Origin: Spirochaetia bacterium UBA5368
Lineage (GTDB): Bacteria > Spirochaetota > UBA4802 > UBA5368
DNA: 22,958 nucleotides
Direction of reading: 5' to 3'
NCBI GenBank assembly: GCA_002407865.1
Contig: DHPI01000080.1
Coordinates: 6,630-29,587, forward strand
Position 1 is the stretch's first letter, and each line of letters opens with the position of its first letter. The notes beneath the pieces are model-generated. The model was given only the letters and a program-made list of their open reading frames with translations. It was not told the origin of the DNA and ran no database searches. Position numbers and translations under genes: made by a program. This document shows, one piece after another, positions 7,855 to 15,574 of the stretch.

Positions 7855-9197
7855 AACGCCGTTGTCACGGCGATTCCAGCGTCGAGCAGCGTGTAGGTAT
7901 CTTTCATTCTTATCGAAAATGAATTTTTTTCAACCCTGTAATCGCTGACAATTTTCCCCGTGAAAACGATAAAGGCAAAATTAATATCACGCCGTGTATT
8001 GTAATTCACGCCAAAGGTCGTGTAAAAGAATTCCATTTTCCCCTGCGTTTGCCCCTTACCTTCATCATTTTCCGAAATGATACTAATATCCTGATAATTA
8101 TATCCCCCGCCAACGAAAAACGAAATTCCATCGTACGGAGAGATTTCAACACCCCCCCGCAGCACAACGGAATTCTTTGCGGTAAGGAAATCTTTGCTGC
8201 TTACAATTCTATAGCCACTAACCTCGTCATCATAGACTGCGGTCCCATCAATATCCAGATTTCTGTCCGTATACGAATTTTCCGGCGTAAACTCCGCCTC
8301 GAACGCAAGGCCGAAGAGCGGCGACAGCTTCTGATAGCCGCCGACGGTAATGCTCATTCCCTTTGCATACATGAAGCGGTCGGCGACCGATTTGCCGGCC
8401 GATCTGCTGTCATCAGGCGCTGGCGGGCTTGTCATTGAACCCGGCGCTCCATCGGCCAGATCGATAAATGTATAATTATATTTCTCGTTTTCTATCACGG
8501 CGACACCCGGTTTCAGCAGCAACCCCACCTGCGAATCGGCCGTGGAATGAAGGTATCCGATTCCCCCGGAAAATTTAACGCTTCCAATGATTCTGTCATT
8601 CTTTGCAAGCTTTCCGACTAAAAGCGAATCCACATATGTATCTTTTATCTTCGATGTTTTTTTGTAAGAATATCCGGCGCACACCTGAAATCCTACGGCA
8701 TCGGCATCCGAAAGGCGTAACGCGTATGTCGCGAAACCCATCGGATTTGTTTCAAGCGTTTCCTCTGTTTCGTAATCCGCAATGACGATCGGCGACATCA
8801 TGGTATTAAACGTGCGCATTTTCGTTTTGCTATACGAAACCAGATCATTTCCAACCTCGCCCAGAGCGAAGCCCCAGGAGGAACTGCCGGATTTGCGCGA
8901 ATACGCGGCCATGCCGCCGGCATATATCACTTTGGGCTGGCCGCGGTCTATCTCTATCGGGGCTTCTACGCAATACTCGTGTTTGTCATACGGGCGAAGG
9001 CGGATAAACACGCCCGCCGCATTCTGTGATGTCTGCAACGAAAGCAGCGCCGGATTGCGTGATACGTCGAACGGTCCGTCGGAAACAATCGACACAAGCC
9101 CTCCCATCAACGTACCCTTCGGCTGGGCATAGGCATGCGTGGATAGAAACACGATAGCAACTAATAACGCAGGCAATAAAAGCTTCATTCTCTTCAT
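7851..9197 (-). CDS. Predicted outer-membrane beta-barrel protein (OMPP1/FadL- or PorV-like)
   Basis: A 448-residue exported protein. Residues 1-24 form a signal peptide (MKRMK, hydrophobic core, AYA before Gln25). Soon after comes DGPFDVSRNPALLSLQ, like the DxxAxxxNPA start of OMPP1/FadL and PorV barrels. The rest alternates polar and hydrophobic residues in short strands rich in Gly, Tyr, Ser and Thr, and the chain ends in Phe, the usual outer-membrane sorting residue. It lacks clear marks that would name a substrate. It is third in the lon-ComFB-OMP row, 15 nt behind the ComFB gene, with only a poor ribosome site at the ATG, so coupled translation is plausible. The stop overlaps that of the convergent fusion gene by 4 nt. 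Confidence 0.8.
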   Translation of the reverse strand: MKRMKLLLPALLVAIVFLSTHAYAQPKGTLMGGLVSIVSDGPFDVSRNPALLSLQTSQNAAGVFIRLRPYDKHEYCVEAPIEIDRGQPKVIYAGGMAAYSRKSGSSSWGFALGEVGNDLVSYSKTKMRTFNTMMSPIVIADYETEETLETNPMGFATYALRLSDADAVGFQVCAGYSYKKTSKIKDTYVDSLLVGKLAKNDRIIGSVKFSGGIGYLHSTADSQVGLLLKPGVAVIENEKYNYTFIDLADGAPGSMTSPPAPDDSRSAGKSVADRFMYAKGMSITVGGYQKLSPLFGLAFEAEFTPENSYTDRNLDIDGTAVYDDEVSGYRIVSSKDFLTAKNSVVLRGGVEISPYDGISFFVGGGYNYQDISIISENDEGKGQTQGKMEFFYTTFGVNYNTRRDINFAFIVFTGKIVSDYRVEKNSFSIRMKDTYTLLDAGIAVTTAF

Positions 9198-9212
9198 ATC
9201 GATTGGCCAATA

Positions 9213-9887
9213 TTATTCATAGAGAAACGAGATATCAACGCCCTCCTTTATGTTCAAAAGCGCAATAGGAATAACGCGCGACTCGTAGAAATTCGCGTTT
9301 TCCTGCACCTTCAGTGTAAATTCGATTTCCTTCGGCACAAATTTTTCATTTTCAAACCGTATGGAAAAGGGGATGGGATTTTTCGCATCCATTTTTTCCT
9401 CGATGAACGCCGGCCAGAAATGATAATAGCCCATTGTCGCCTTGTTGGTAAGGAAGGGGTTCATCCATCCTTCGTCGACCATCTGCGCGGGTTTTCCCTC
9501 GTACAGCAGCGTCACCTCGGTATCCGGCACGACGGAAAATGTCGTTTCCTCGAGCACCTCGCCCAGGATGTGCGGCAGAAACCACTGTTGCTTCGCCATC
9601 CCGGTGTAATCGAGATGTGTAGATGTCAGCCTTCTGCTTTTGAAATTCTGTATCGCCTCGTGGACAAGAAAGAGGATATCAGTCCTCTGCTGGAACAAAA
9701 AGCGCGATTCAAGCTTCCCGTGGATAACGCCGCGCTCGCTGGTGATATACCGCGGGGGCACCCTGTTCAGCACATATGCGATAATATCCTGCTCGTATTC
9801 CGGTGTTTTCGGAATGTCGTTTTCCTTTTTCAGCACCTCTTTCGCGACACTTTTCACTATATCTTCCATCAAGTTTTTTATCGCCAT
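9213..9887 (-). CDS. ComFB-domain protein with an uncharacterised C-terminal domain
   Basis: A 224-residue soluble protein. Residues 1-88 match the late-competence ComFB family: KNLMEDIVKSVAKEVLKK at the start, then a run of hydrophobics ending RVPPRYITSERG, and FQQRTDILFLVHEAI. The cysteines found in many ComFB proteins are missing; there is no Cys at all. Residues about 90-224 form a second domain with VTLLYEGKPAQMVDEGW, MNPFLTNKATMGYYHFWP and beta-rich segments up to the end, perhaps an immunoglobulin-like fold; I cannot assign it. ComFB proteins have been linked to cyclic di-nucleotide binding and to competence in other phyla; nothing here proves either. ATG start with a strong AAGGAG. 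It lies 25 nt after lon and 15 nt before the OMP gene. Confidence 0.8.
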   Translation of the reverse strand: MAIKNLMEDIVKSVAKEVLKKENDIPKTPEYEQDIIAYVLNRVPPRYITSERGVIHGKLESRFLFQQRTDILFLVHEAIQNFKSRRLTSTHLDYTGMAKQQWFLPHILGEVLEETTFSVVPDTEVTLLYEGKPAQMVDEGWMNPFLTNKATMGYYHFWPAFIEEKMDAKNPIPFSIRFENEKFVPKEIEFTLKVQENANFYESRVIPIALLNIKEGVDISFLYE

Positions 9888-9912
9888 CAGCTTTATCTCC
9901 TTCCTTTACTTT

Positions 9913-12321
9913 CTATTTGCGAAATGCCAGCCGAACCACATCATTCATATCGGAAACTGTATGAAATTTCAATCCTTTCTTTATATACCCCGGAATTTCC
10001 GCAAGGTCTTTCTCATTTGTCGCGGGAAGTATAATCTCCTTCAGCCCCGCCCTTCTCGCGGCGATTACCTTCTCCTTAATGCCGCCAACCGGCAGCACGC
10101 TGCCGCTGAGCGTCAGCTCTCCGGTCATCGCGAGGCCGGGCCGGATGATTTTTCCGGTAATAAGCGAATAGATGGAACACGCCATCGTGATACCCGCCGA
10201 AGGGCCGTCTTTCGGCGTAGCGCCTGCGGGGATGTGCAGGTGCACGGTATTCTGCTGAAAAAAGTTTTTCGCTTTTTCGTCGTCCGCAAGAATATGCTGC
10301 ACGTAGGTATACCCGATATTGGCCGATTCGCTCATCACATCGCCGAGCTGTCCCGTCAGCTTGAGCGTGCCGCCCTTCAATGCCGCAACTCCGATGGACT
10401 CAATGGCAAGCGTGGCGCCGCCATATGCCGTCCACGCGAGCCCGATGACGATGCCCGGCCTGGCGATTTTACGTATTTCATCATCGGTAAACTGTTCCGG
10501 GCCGAGGTACTCCCGTATCGTTTCGTTACTCAGCGGCATCTCGGGAAGCGCCTGTCCCTTCGCGACAAGCGACGCGCCCTTTCTGCACAGCTTTTCCACC
10601 TGGCGTTCAAGGTTACGCACGCCCGCCTCGCGCGCCCAGGCGTTGATGATATACAGAAATCCGTTTTTATCAATGGTAAGCGCGTTTTTTCCGAGGCCGT
10701 GGCGCTCAAGCTGCTTTGGCATCAGATACCGCCGTGCAATCTCGTACTTTTCCTCAGTAATGTATCCCGAAAGCCGTATTATTTCCATTCTGTCGGCAAG
10801 GACGGTAGGAATGGTGTCCAGCGTATTCGCGGTCGTGATAAAAAAGACATCGGAAAGATCGAACGGCACGTCAAGATAATGATCACGGAATTCGATGTTC
10901 TGCTCGGGGTCGAGCACCTCAAGGAGCGCCGACGCCGGATCGCCCTGATAGCTCTGGCCGAGCTTATCGATTTCGTCGAGCATAAACACGGGATTGCGCG
11001 ACTTGCATATCTTGATACCCTGGATAATTTTCCCCGGCATGGCGCCTATGTAGGTCCGCCTGTGGCCTTTTATTTCAGCTTCGTCGCGCATGCCGCCCAG
11101 CGACATGCGGAAAAATTTCTTGTTGAGCGACCTGGCGATCGATTGCCCCAGCGATGTTTTACCCACGCCGGGAGGCCCCACCAGGCAGATTATCGATCCG
11201 CGTGCATCGGGCTTTAATTTACGCACGGCTAAAAATTCGAGTATGCGCTTTTTCACGTCGTCGAGCGCGTAGTGGTCTTTGTTCAGTATCTTTTCGGCGC
11301 GCGTAATGTCGATTGCATCGGTCGTTTTCACGTTCCAGGGAAGCGAAAGCACGACATCAATATAGTTTCTCGTTATCGAATATTCCGAGGAATTGGTATC
11401 CATCAACGCGAGTTTCTCAAGCTCCTCGTCGATTTTTTCGCGCGCCTCGCCCTTGAGCTGCAGGTCGTCGGCCTTCTTGCGCATTTCGCGGACCTCGCGT
11501 GTGCGCTCATCTTCCTCGAGACCGAGCTCCGTGCGAATCGCCTTGAGCTGCTCGCGCAGAAAGAACTCCCGCTGCTGCTTGTCGATCTTATCGTTGATTT
11601 GGCTCTGTATCTTCTTCTGGATGGTGAGCACGTCCATTTCCTTCTGCAAAAGGCGCAGCACCTTTTCAAGGCGCTTCTTGACGTTGATGGTCTCGAGCAC
11701 GTCCTGGTATTCGCCCTTTTCCAGGTTCAGGATGGATGTGACGAAGTCGGCAATCTTGCCGGGCTCGTCAACGTTCACCATGGTAAGCTTCATTTCCTCG
11801 GTGAACAGCGGATTGTTTTCCGACAGCATCTTGAGCTGGCTGAGCACCGCGCGCGTAAGCGCCTTGATCTCCATGTTTTTTTTGGGCATATCGTCGTCGA
11901 GATACTCGATCTCCGCGACGATATGCGGTTTTTCGGATATCACGTTTTTAATGATAAACCGCTTCACGCTGTTGATAAGCACGTTGATGCCGCCGTCGGG
12001 GAGGTTAATTTTTTTCAGAATCTTGGCGGCGGTCCCGTACGAGTACAGGTCTTTTATCTGGATGTCTTCGGCCTCATCCTCACGCAGCAACACCAGGCCG
12101 ATGGTGCGTGTCGTCGCAAGCACTTTGTCTATCGCGTCCGAAAACTTCCCCTGCGAGATGATGAGCGGCGTTACAATGCCGGGGAATATCGGCCTGTACC
12201 TGATCGGAATAATGTGCACCTGTGCGGGGAGTATATGGTCAATCGAGATGAGATCGCTTTCAAACAGATTGGCGTCAATCTGCATCTCGTTATCGTCCAT
12301 AATAATATCATCGTTTACCAT
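9913..12321 (-). CDS. lon: ATP-dependent Lon protease (LonA type)
   Basis: An 802-residue cytoplasmic AAA+ protease for misfolded and regulatory proteins. Domains in order: LAN substrate-binding region (about 30-235), a coiled-coil stretch (about 240-320) with [13 protein letters not shown], the AAA+ module with Walker A GPPGVGKT (382-389), Walker B VFMLDEID (about 445-452) and sensor segments, and the protease domain with the Ser-Lys dyad at KDGPSAG (Ser708) and PVGGIKEK (Lys749). The frame is open for 66 codons further upstream, but that part is unlike Lon and overlaps the promoter. The ATG at 12321 has GAGGT 6 nt before it and gives a normal length. It heads the lon-ComFB-OMP row. Confidence 0.97.
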   Translation of the reverse strand: MVNDDIIMDDNEMQIDANLFESDLISIDHILPAQVHIIPIRYRPIFPGIVTPLIISQGKFSDAIDKVLATTRTIGLVLLREDEAEDIQIKDLYSYGTAAKILKKINLPDGGINVLINSVKRFIIKNVISEKPHIVAEIEYLDDDMPKKNMEIKALTRAVLSQLKMLSENNPLFTEEMKLTMVNVDEPGKIADFVTSILNLEKGEYQDVLETINVKKRLEKVLRLLQKEMDVLTIQKKIQSQINDKIDKQQREFFLREQLKAIRTELGLEEDERTREVREMRKKADDLQLKGEAREKIDEELEKLALMDTNSSEYSITRNYIDVVLSLPWNVKTTDAIDITRAEKILNKDHYALDDVKKRILEFLAVRKLKPDARGSIICLVGPPGVGKTSLGQSIARSLNKKFFRMSLGGMRDEAEIKGHRRTYIGAMPGKIIQGIKICKSRNPVFMLDEIDKLGQSYQGDPASALLEVLDPEQNIEFRDHYLDVPFDLSDVFFITTANTLDTIPTVLADRMEIIRLSGYITEEKYEIARRYLMPKQLERHGLGKNALTIDKNGFLYIINAWAREAGVRNLERQVEKLCRKGASLVAKGQALPEMPLSNETIREYLGPEQFTDDEIRKIARPGIVIGLAWTAYGGATLAIESIGVAALKGGTLKLTGQLGDVMSESANIGYTYVQHILADDEKAKNFFQQNTVHLHIPAGATPKDGPSAGITMACSIYSLITGKIIRPGLAMTGELTLSGSVLPVGGIKEKVIAARRAGLKEIILPATNEKDLAEIPGYIKKGLKFHTVSDMNDVVRLAFRK

Positions 12322-12386
12322 GAAAACCTCATTCAGTATGATACGGCGGGTACGCCCTGTATTCAAGCCTTCCGGCGGATTGCGGA

Positions 12387-12401
12387 GCGAGCAAAGCTCG
12401 C
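12387..12401 (-). promoter_or_regulatory. Hairpin in the lon leader
   Basis: Perfect inverted repeat GCGAGC-AAA-GCTCGC, lying inside the predicted 5' leader of lon, about 65 nt before the ATG. It is neither a CIRCE element nor followed by a T-run, so it could act at the RNA level or be a binding site. No function can be assigned. Confidence 0.35.
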
Positions 12402-12457
12402 ATACCAATACTAAATAATCGCAATCATCCGGGCGAGTCAAAACATTTTTACCCGGC

Positions 12458-12486
12458 CATATAGGGCTCCAAGCCGCCCGTGTCAA
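12458..12486 (-). promoter_or_regulatory. Sigma70-type promoter of lon
   Basis: On the minus strand a perfect TTGACA (12481-12486), a 17-nt spacer and TATATG (12458-12463). It predicts a leader of about 130 nt before the lon ATG. I saw no heat-shock sigma or CIRCE signature next to it. Confidence 0.7.
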
Positions 12487-12540
12487 CTGAATAACGGTTT
12501 GACAGCGGCTGCACGGCATGTCATTCTATTGCGGCAGGCT

Positions 12541-12885
12541 ATGAAACAGAAAAACGCCATACGCCGTCACGCACGTAAATGCCTGCGATGCGGCACATGC
12601 TGCATGGCTGACATGATCGCGTGCGCTTCGGAGGAGGATATCGCCCGCTGGCAGCGAGAAAAGAGGGACGATATACTGCATGTTATCGAATCGCTGAAGG
12701 CGGTATGGGCGGGCGACCATTTCGTTTCCTCGCGGGACGGCCATTATATACACTGTTGCCCATTTCTCGCGTGGGACGGCTCGCGCCATTCGTGCGAAAT
12801 CTACCCAACGCGGCCGCTCGTATGCGCGGATTTCACTCCGGGCTCTTCGGAGATCTGCCCGCTTGCGTCGCAGCGAAAAAAATAG
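12541..12885 (+). CDS. YkgJ-family cysteine-cluster protein (zinc/iron-chelating)
   Basis: A 114-residue protein of the YkgJ/CxxCxxxCC family. The N-terminal cluster CLRCGTCC (Cys14, 17, 20, 21) is followed by HCCPFL and by SCEIYPTRPLVCADF near the C-terminus, the standard family layout that binds a metal ion or Fe-S cluster. The biochemical role of the family is not settled. A TTG at 12499 in the same frame would add 14 residues, but it coincides with a TTGACA hexamer and adds nothing conserved, so I use the ATG at 12541; its ribosome site (GCAGG, 2 nt away) is poor. RadC follows after 39 nt. Confidence 0.85.
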   Translation: MKQKNAIRRHARKCLRCGTCCMADMIACASEEDIARWQREKRDDILHVIESLKAVWAGDHFVSSRDGHYIHCCPFLAWDGSRHSCEIYPTRPLVCADFTPGSSEICPLASQRKK

Positions 12886-12924
12886 TGTTCATTAATTTCC
12901 CCTCCCATTCGTATACCGTGTGAC

Positions 12925-13605
12925 ATGGAACAACAGACCGGAACGTGCAACAGCATTCTTCCCGCTCAGAAGTGTATTGCGGGAAACGACATACGCGATC
13001 TCGCCGACCATGAACTGCTCGCCGCGATCCTCGGCACCGGGACAAAAAACCGGAACGTCTTGTCGCTTGCCGCGGACATTATAGGACTTTTCGGCGGACT
13101 GGCAAAAGTGCACACGGCAGGACTCAGGGAGCTATCGCAAATACCGGGCGTCGGCATGATGAAGGCTGTCCGCGTGCTGGCCGCGTTCGAACTTGGACGA
13201 CGGCTGCTTTGCAGCAACGGGGGCAACATCATCACGCTCGACTCACCCGAGAAGGTATGGCGGCTGCTCTGCCCGGAAATTGGCATGCTAAGCAGGGAAG
13301 AGTTCAGGGTCATAACGCTGAACAATAAAAACCACGTTATTAAAAAGAGCACCGTTTCCATGGGAACCATTTCAGAGGCACTCATTCATCCGCGGGAAAT
13401 ATTCAGGGAAGCAATCCGCGAGGCGGGCGCATCGATAATCGTCGCCCACAACCATCCATCGGGCGTGCTCACGCCGTCCCGCGAGGATATCGCCGCAACG
13501 AAACGCATCAGGGATGCCGGCGCAATCATCGGGATTGAATTGCTCGATCACGTCATCATATGCGCCACATCGTACCTCAGCATGAAGGAGGCCGGCTATT
13601 TATAG
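12925..13605 (+). CDS. radC: RadC family JAB/MPN-domain protein
   Basis: A 226-residue RadC protein. The N-terminal helix-hairpin-helix part includes LADHELLAAILGTGTKNRNVLSLA in spirit (residues 26-49) and SQIPGVGMMKAVRVLAAFELG-like sequence (71-91). The C-terminal JAB/JAMM domain has the metal site AHNHPSG (His175, His177) with TPSREDIAAT (Asp188) and LDHVII near the end. Once thought to act in DNA repair; the real role is unclear and some members occur on mobile elements. Length is typical. The ATG has no clear Shine-Dalgarno. It converges with the TPR gene 12 nt downstream, with no room for a terminator. Confidence 0.94.
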   Translation: MEQQTGTCNSILPAQKCIAGNDIRDLADHELLAAILGTGTKNRNVLSLAADIIGLFGGLAKVHTAGLRELSQIPGVGMMKAVRVLAAFELGRRLLCSNGGNIITLDSPEKVWRLLCPEIGMLSREEFRVITLNNKNHVIKKSTVSMGTISEALIHPREIFREAIREAGASIIVAHNHPSGVLTPSREDIAATKRIRDAGAIIGIELLDHVIICATSYLSMKEAGYL

Positions 13606-13617
13606 ACGTCTTGCCGC

Positions 13618-15381
13618 TTACATTGCGCCGCCGATGCGCGAAAGTTCGATATCCGCAAGACGCCGCATGTAATTGTGCCCGCCCTTTTGCATCACGCACT
13701 TCTTAAACCACACCGCCGCTTCAACCGCGTTGCCGTCAATGAGGAGCCTGTGCAATCCTATATAATACCGCGCCTCCATGACTCGCTGCGGCAAGAGCGC
13801 CGCGGTGCCGGCGCTTTTGGCCTGCCTCAAAAACTCAGCGTCGCCCACCTGCCCGCAAAAATACCGCTCAATGCAGCGATTCCAGCCCGGCGGCAGGGCG
13901 CGGGCATCTTTGACCATGGCGGCACGCAACGACGAGTACTCCTCATCCGACGATTGCGCAAGCAAAGCAAGGCGCCAGACCTTTGCCGGCGAATACTTCG
14001 GATTAACCTGAACCGCGCTGGAAAAATCATCAGCGGCTCCCCGCATATCGCCGAGGGCGTAGCGAACGATCCCACGGTTGAAATACGCAATCTCATCCGC
14101 GCCGCCGCGCGAGAGCGCCATGTTCATATCATTCAAGGCCAGGGAGTGCCGACCGGTATAAAAAAACAGTATTCCCCTGTTGGCATACGCGAGCGTGTAT
14201 TCATCGTCAAGGCCAATCGCGGCATTGTAATCCTCCAGCGCCTTCGCCATATCGCCCGCGGCGAAATAGGCGCCACCCCTATTGTTGAACGCCCGCTCGT
14301 CGCCGGGCGCAATCTGTATCACGCGCGAAAAATCCTCAATAGCGTTCGTATACATTCCCTTCTGATAACGGCGCACGCCTCGCGAAAAATACCGCGACGC
14401 ATCGTCATCGCGCACTAAAACCTCGTCGAGGCCTTTACCGCTGTTCTTTAAATCGACGGGAGACGTATCTCCAATCTGTTTCCCCGTCATCACGCTTTTT
14501 TCAAAACGCATGCGCTTCTTGCCGGCGGGAGCCGCATCATCAATCGGTTTTTCCGCCTCCGCGTTTTTTTTAAGGCGCGCCAATTCTTTGTCGCCGGGAA
14601 CCGCCTTCAAGGCGAGAGCATAATCAGCCGCGGCCTTTGCATACATGCCCCTCTGTTGATAAACAATCCCGCGGTTTTTCAGCGTCAGCGAATTCGCCGG
14701 GTCGAACGAAAGCGCTTTTGTAAAATCGATCAGGGCCTCCTCGTGCTGCCCGCGTTTCGCGAGCGCTGCCCCCCTGTTGTTGTAATATACGGGATCGATC
14801 GGATCTATTTCGATGGCTTTGTTATAATCAGCAATTGCGGCATCGAGCTCGATCCGGTCGGCGTAAGCGATTCCCCTGTTGTTATACGCACGCGCGTAGC
14901 CCGGCAAAAGCTCGACGGCCTTTGAATAGTCCTGAATCGCGCGATCGGAACGCCCCATATCGAAATACGCATTGCCCCTGTTGTAATACGCCTCGGAAAA
15001 ATCGGGGCGTCGCGCAATCGCGGCGGTATAATCACTGATTGCTTTATCGTATTTTTTCACGGCGCCGAACGCAATGCCGCGATTATTGTATGCCTTCCAA
15101 AACGACGGGTCCGCCTGGAGTGCGGCGGAATAATCGGCGATCGCCATCGCGTAGTCTTTCCTTTTCGCGCGCGCCGCCGCGCGGTTGTAGTATGCGCGGG
15201 ACTTCATAACCTCGCCTATGGCCGGCGCCCAGGCGTCGAGCGCCCTGGACAGGTAATCAATCTTCGCATCGGCGTCCGACGCTTCCCCGGCCAATTTCGC
15301 ATATCGGTAAAAATCGCTGCCGCCGGATGCCGCCGCCGGCAGGATCAACACCGCAATCACAAGCAATTTCTTTATATTCAA
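13618..15381 (-). CDS. Exported TPR protein with ten repeats and an NlpI-like C-terminus
   Basis: A 587-residue protein with a signal peptide (MNIKKLLVIAVLILPAAASG, cleavage near 20). Six 34-residue TPRs fill 61-264 and four more fill 328-463, most with the AYxNRGxAY...A..DY..A signature. A charged, low-complexity linker (265-327) separates the blocks. The last 124 residues resemble the end of NlpI-type TPR proteins (EARYYIGLHRLLIDGN...AAVWFKKCVMQKGGHNYMRR). There is no lipobox cysteine, so it is likely soluble in the periplasm and serves as a protein-binding scaffold. The start is TTG with GGAGG 8 nt upstream; no ATG lies near. Partners are unknown. Confidence 0.9.
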   Translation of the reverse strand: MNIKKLLVIAVLILPAAASGGSDFYRYAKLAGEASDADAKIDYLSRALDAWAPAIGEVMKSRAYYNRAAARAKRKDYAMAIADYSAALQADPSFWKAYNNRGIAFGAVKKYDKAISDYTAAIARRPDFSEAYYNRGNAYFDMGRSDRAIQDYSKAVELLPGYARAYNNRGIAYADRIELDAAIADYNKAIEIDPIDPVYYNNRGAALAKRGQHEEALIDFTKALSFDPANSLTLKNRGIVYQQRGMYAKAAADYALALKAVPGDKELARLKKNAEAEKPIDDAAPAGKKRMRFEKSVMTGKQIGDTSPVDLKNSGKGLDEVLVRDDDASRYFSRGVRRYQKGMYTNAIEDFSRVIQIAPGDERAFNNRGGAYFAAGDMAKALEDYNAAIGLDDEYTLAYANRGILFFYTGRHSLALNDMNMALSRGGADEIAYFNRGIVRYALGDMRGAADDFSSAVQVNPKYSPAKVWRLALLAQSSDEEYSSLRAAMVKDARALPPGWNRCIERYFCGQVGDAEFLRQAKSAGTAALLPQRVMEARYYIGLHRLLIDGNAVEAAVWFKKCVMQKGGHNYMRRLADIELSRIGGAM

Positions 15382-15498
15382 CGGTTCGGCCTCCAGAGCG
15401 ATGCGGATGGCGAATCCTCCTTCGTTACAAGATGAAACCTGTAAAAAATCAAGTCTCTTTTCGCCATTGAAATATTTGTTTGTAGTATAATAAATTGC

Positions 15499-15539
15499 TT
15501 GATATATACATTTATTTGTGATATACGTATTTGTATAGT
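15499..15539 (+). promoter_or_regulatory. A+T-rich promoter region of the long-chain acyl-CoA synthetase
   Basis: Two overlapping candidates: TTGATA (15499-15504), 17 nt, TATACG (15522-15527), and TTTATT (15511-15516), 17 nt, TATAGT (15534-15539). A perfect 8-bp palindrome ATACGTAT (15523-15530) overlaps the first -10. I cannot choose between them; the A+T-rich stretch is shared with the divergent TPR gene. Confidence 0.4.
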
Positions 15540-15574
15540 TTTTTTCATCAAACCGCCTCTGGAGGTAAGAGCCA

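Noticed and set aside
9640..11217. Long plus-strand open frame (525 codons)
   Set aside because: It lies antisense to lon and the ComFB gene, whose products carry complete family motifs; its own translation shows no domain and an Arg/His-rich random composition.
11272..12414. Long plus-strand open frame (380 codons)
   Set aside because: Antisense to the N-terminal half of lon; the open frame follows from codon bias of the real gene.
12322..12519. N-terminal extension of lon by 66 codons
   Set aside because: The extension has no similarity to Lon, covers the predicted promoter, and a good ribosome site precedes the ATG at 12321.
14400..15200. Recurring similar DNA segments about 102 bases apart
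   Set aside because: They are the coding trace of 34-residue TPR units, diverged from each other, not a CRISPR array or a DNA-level repeat.
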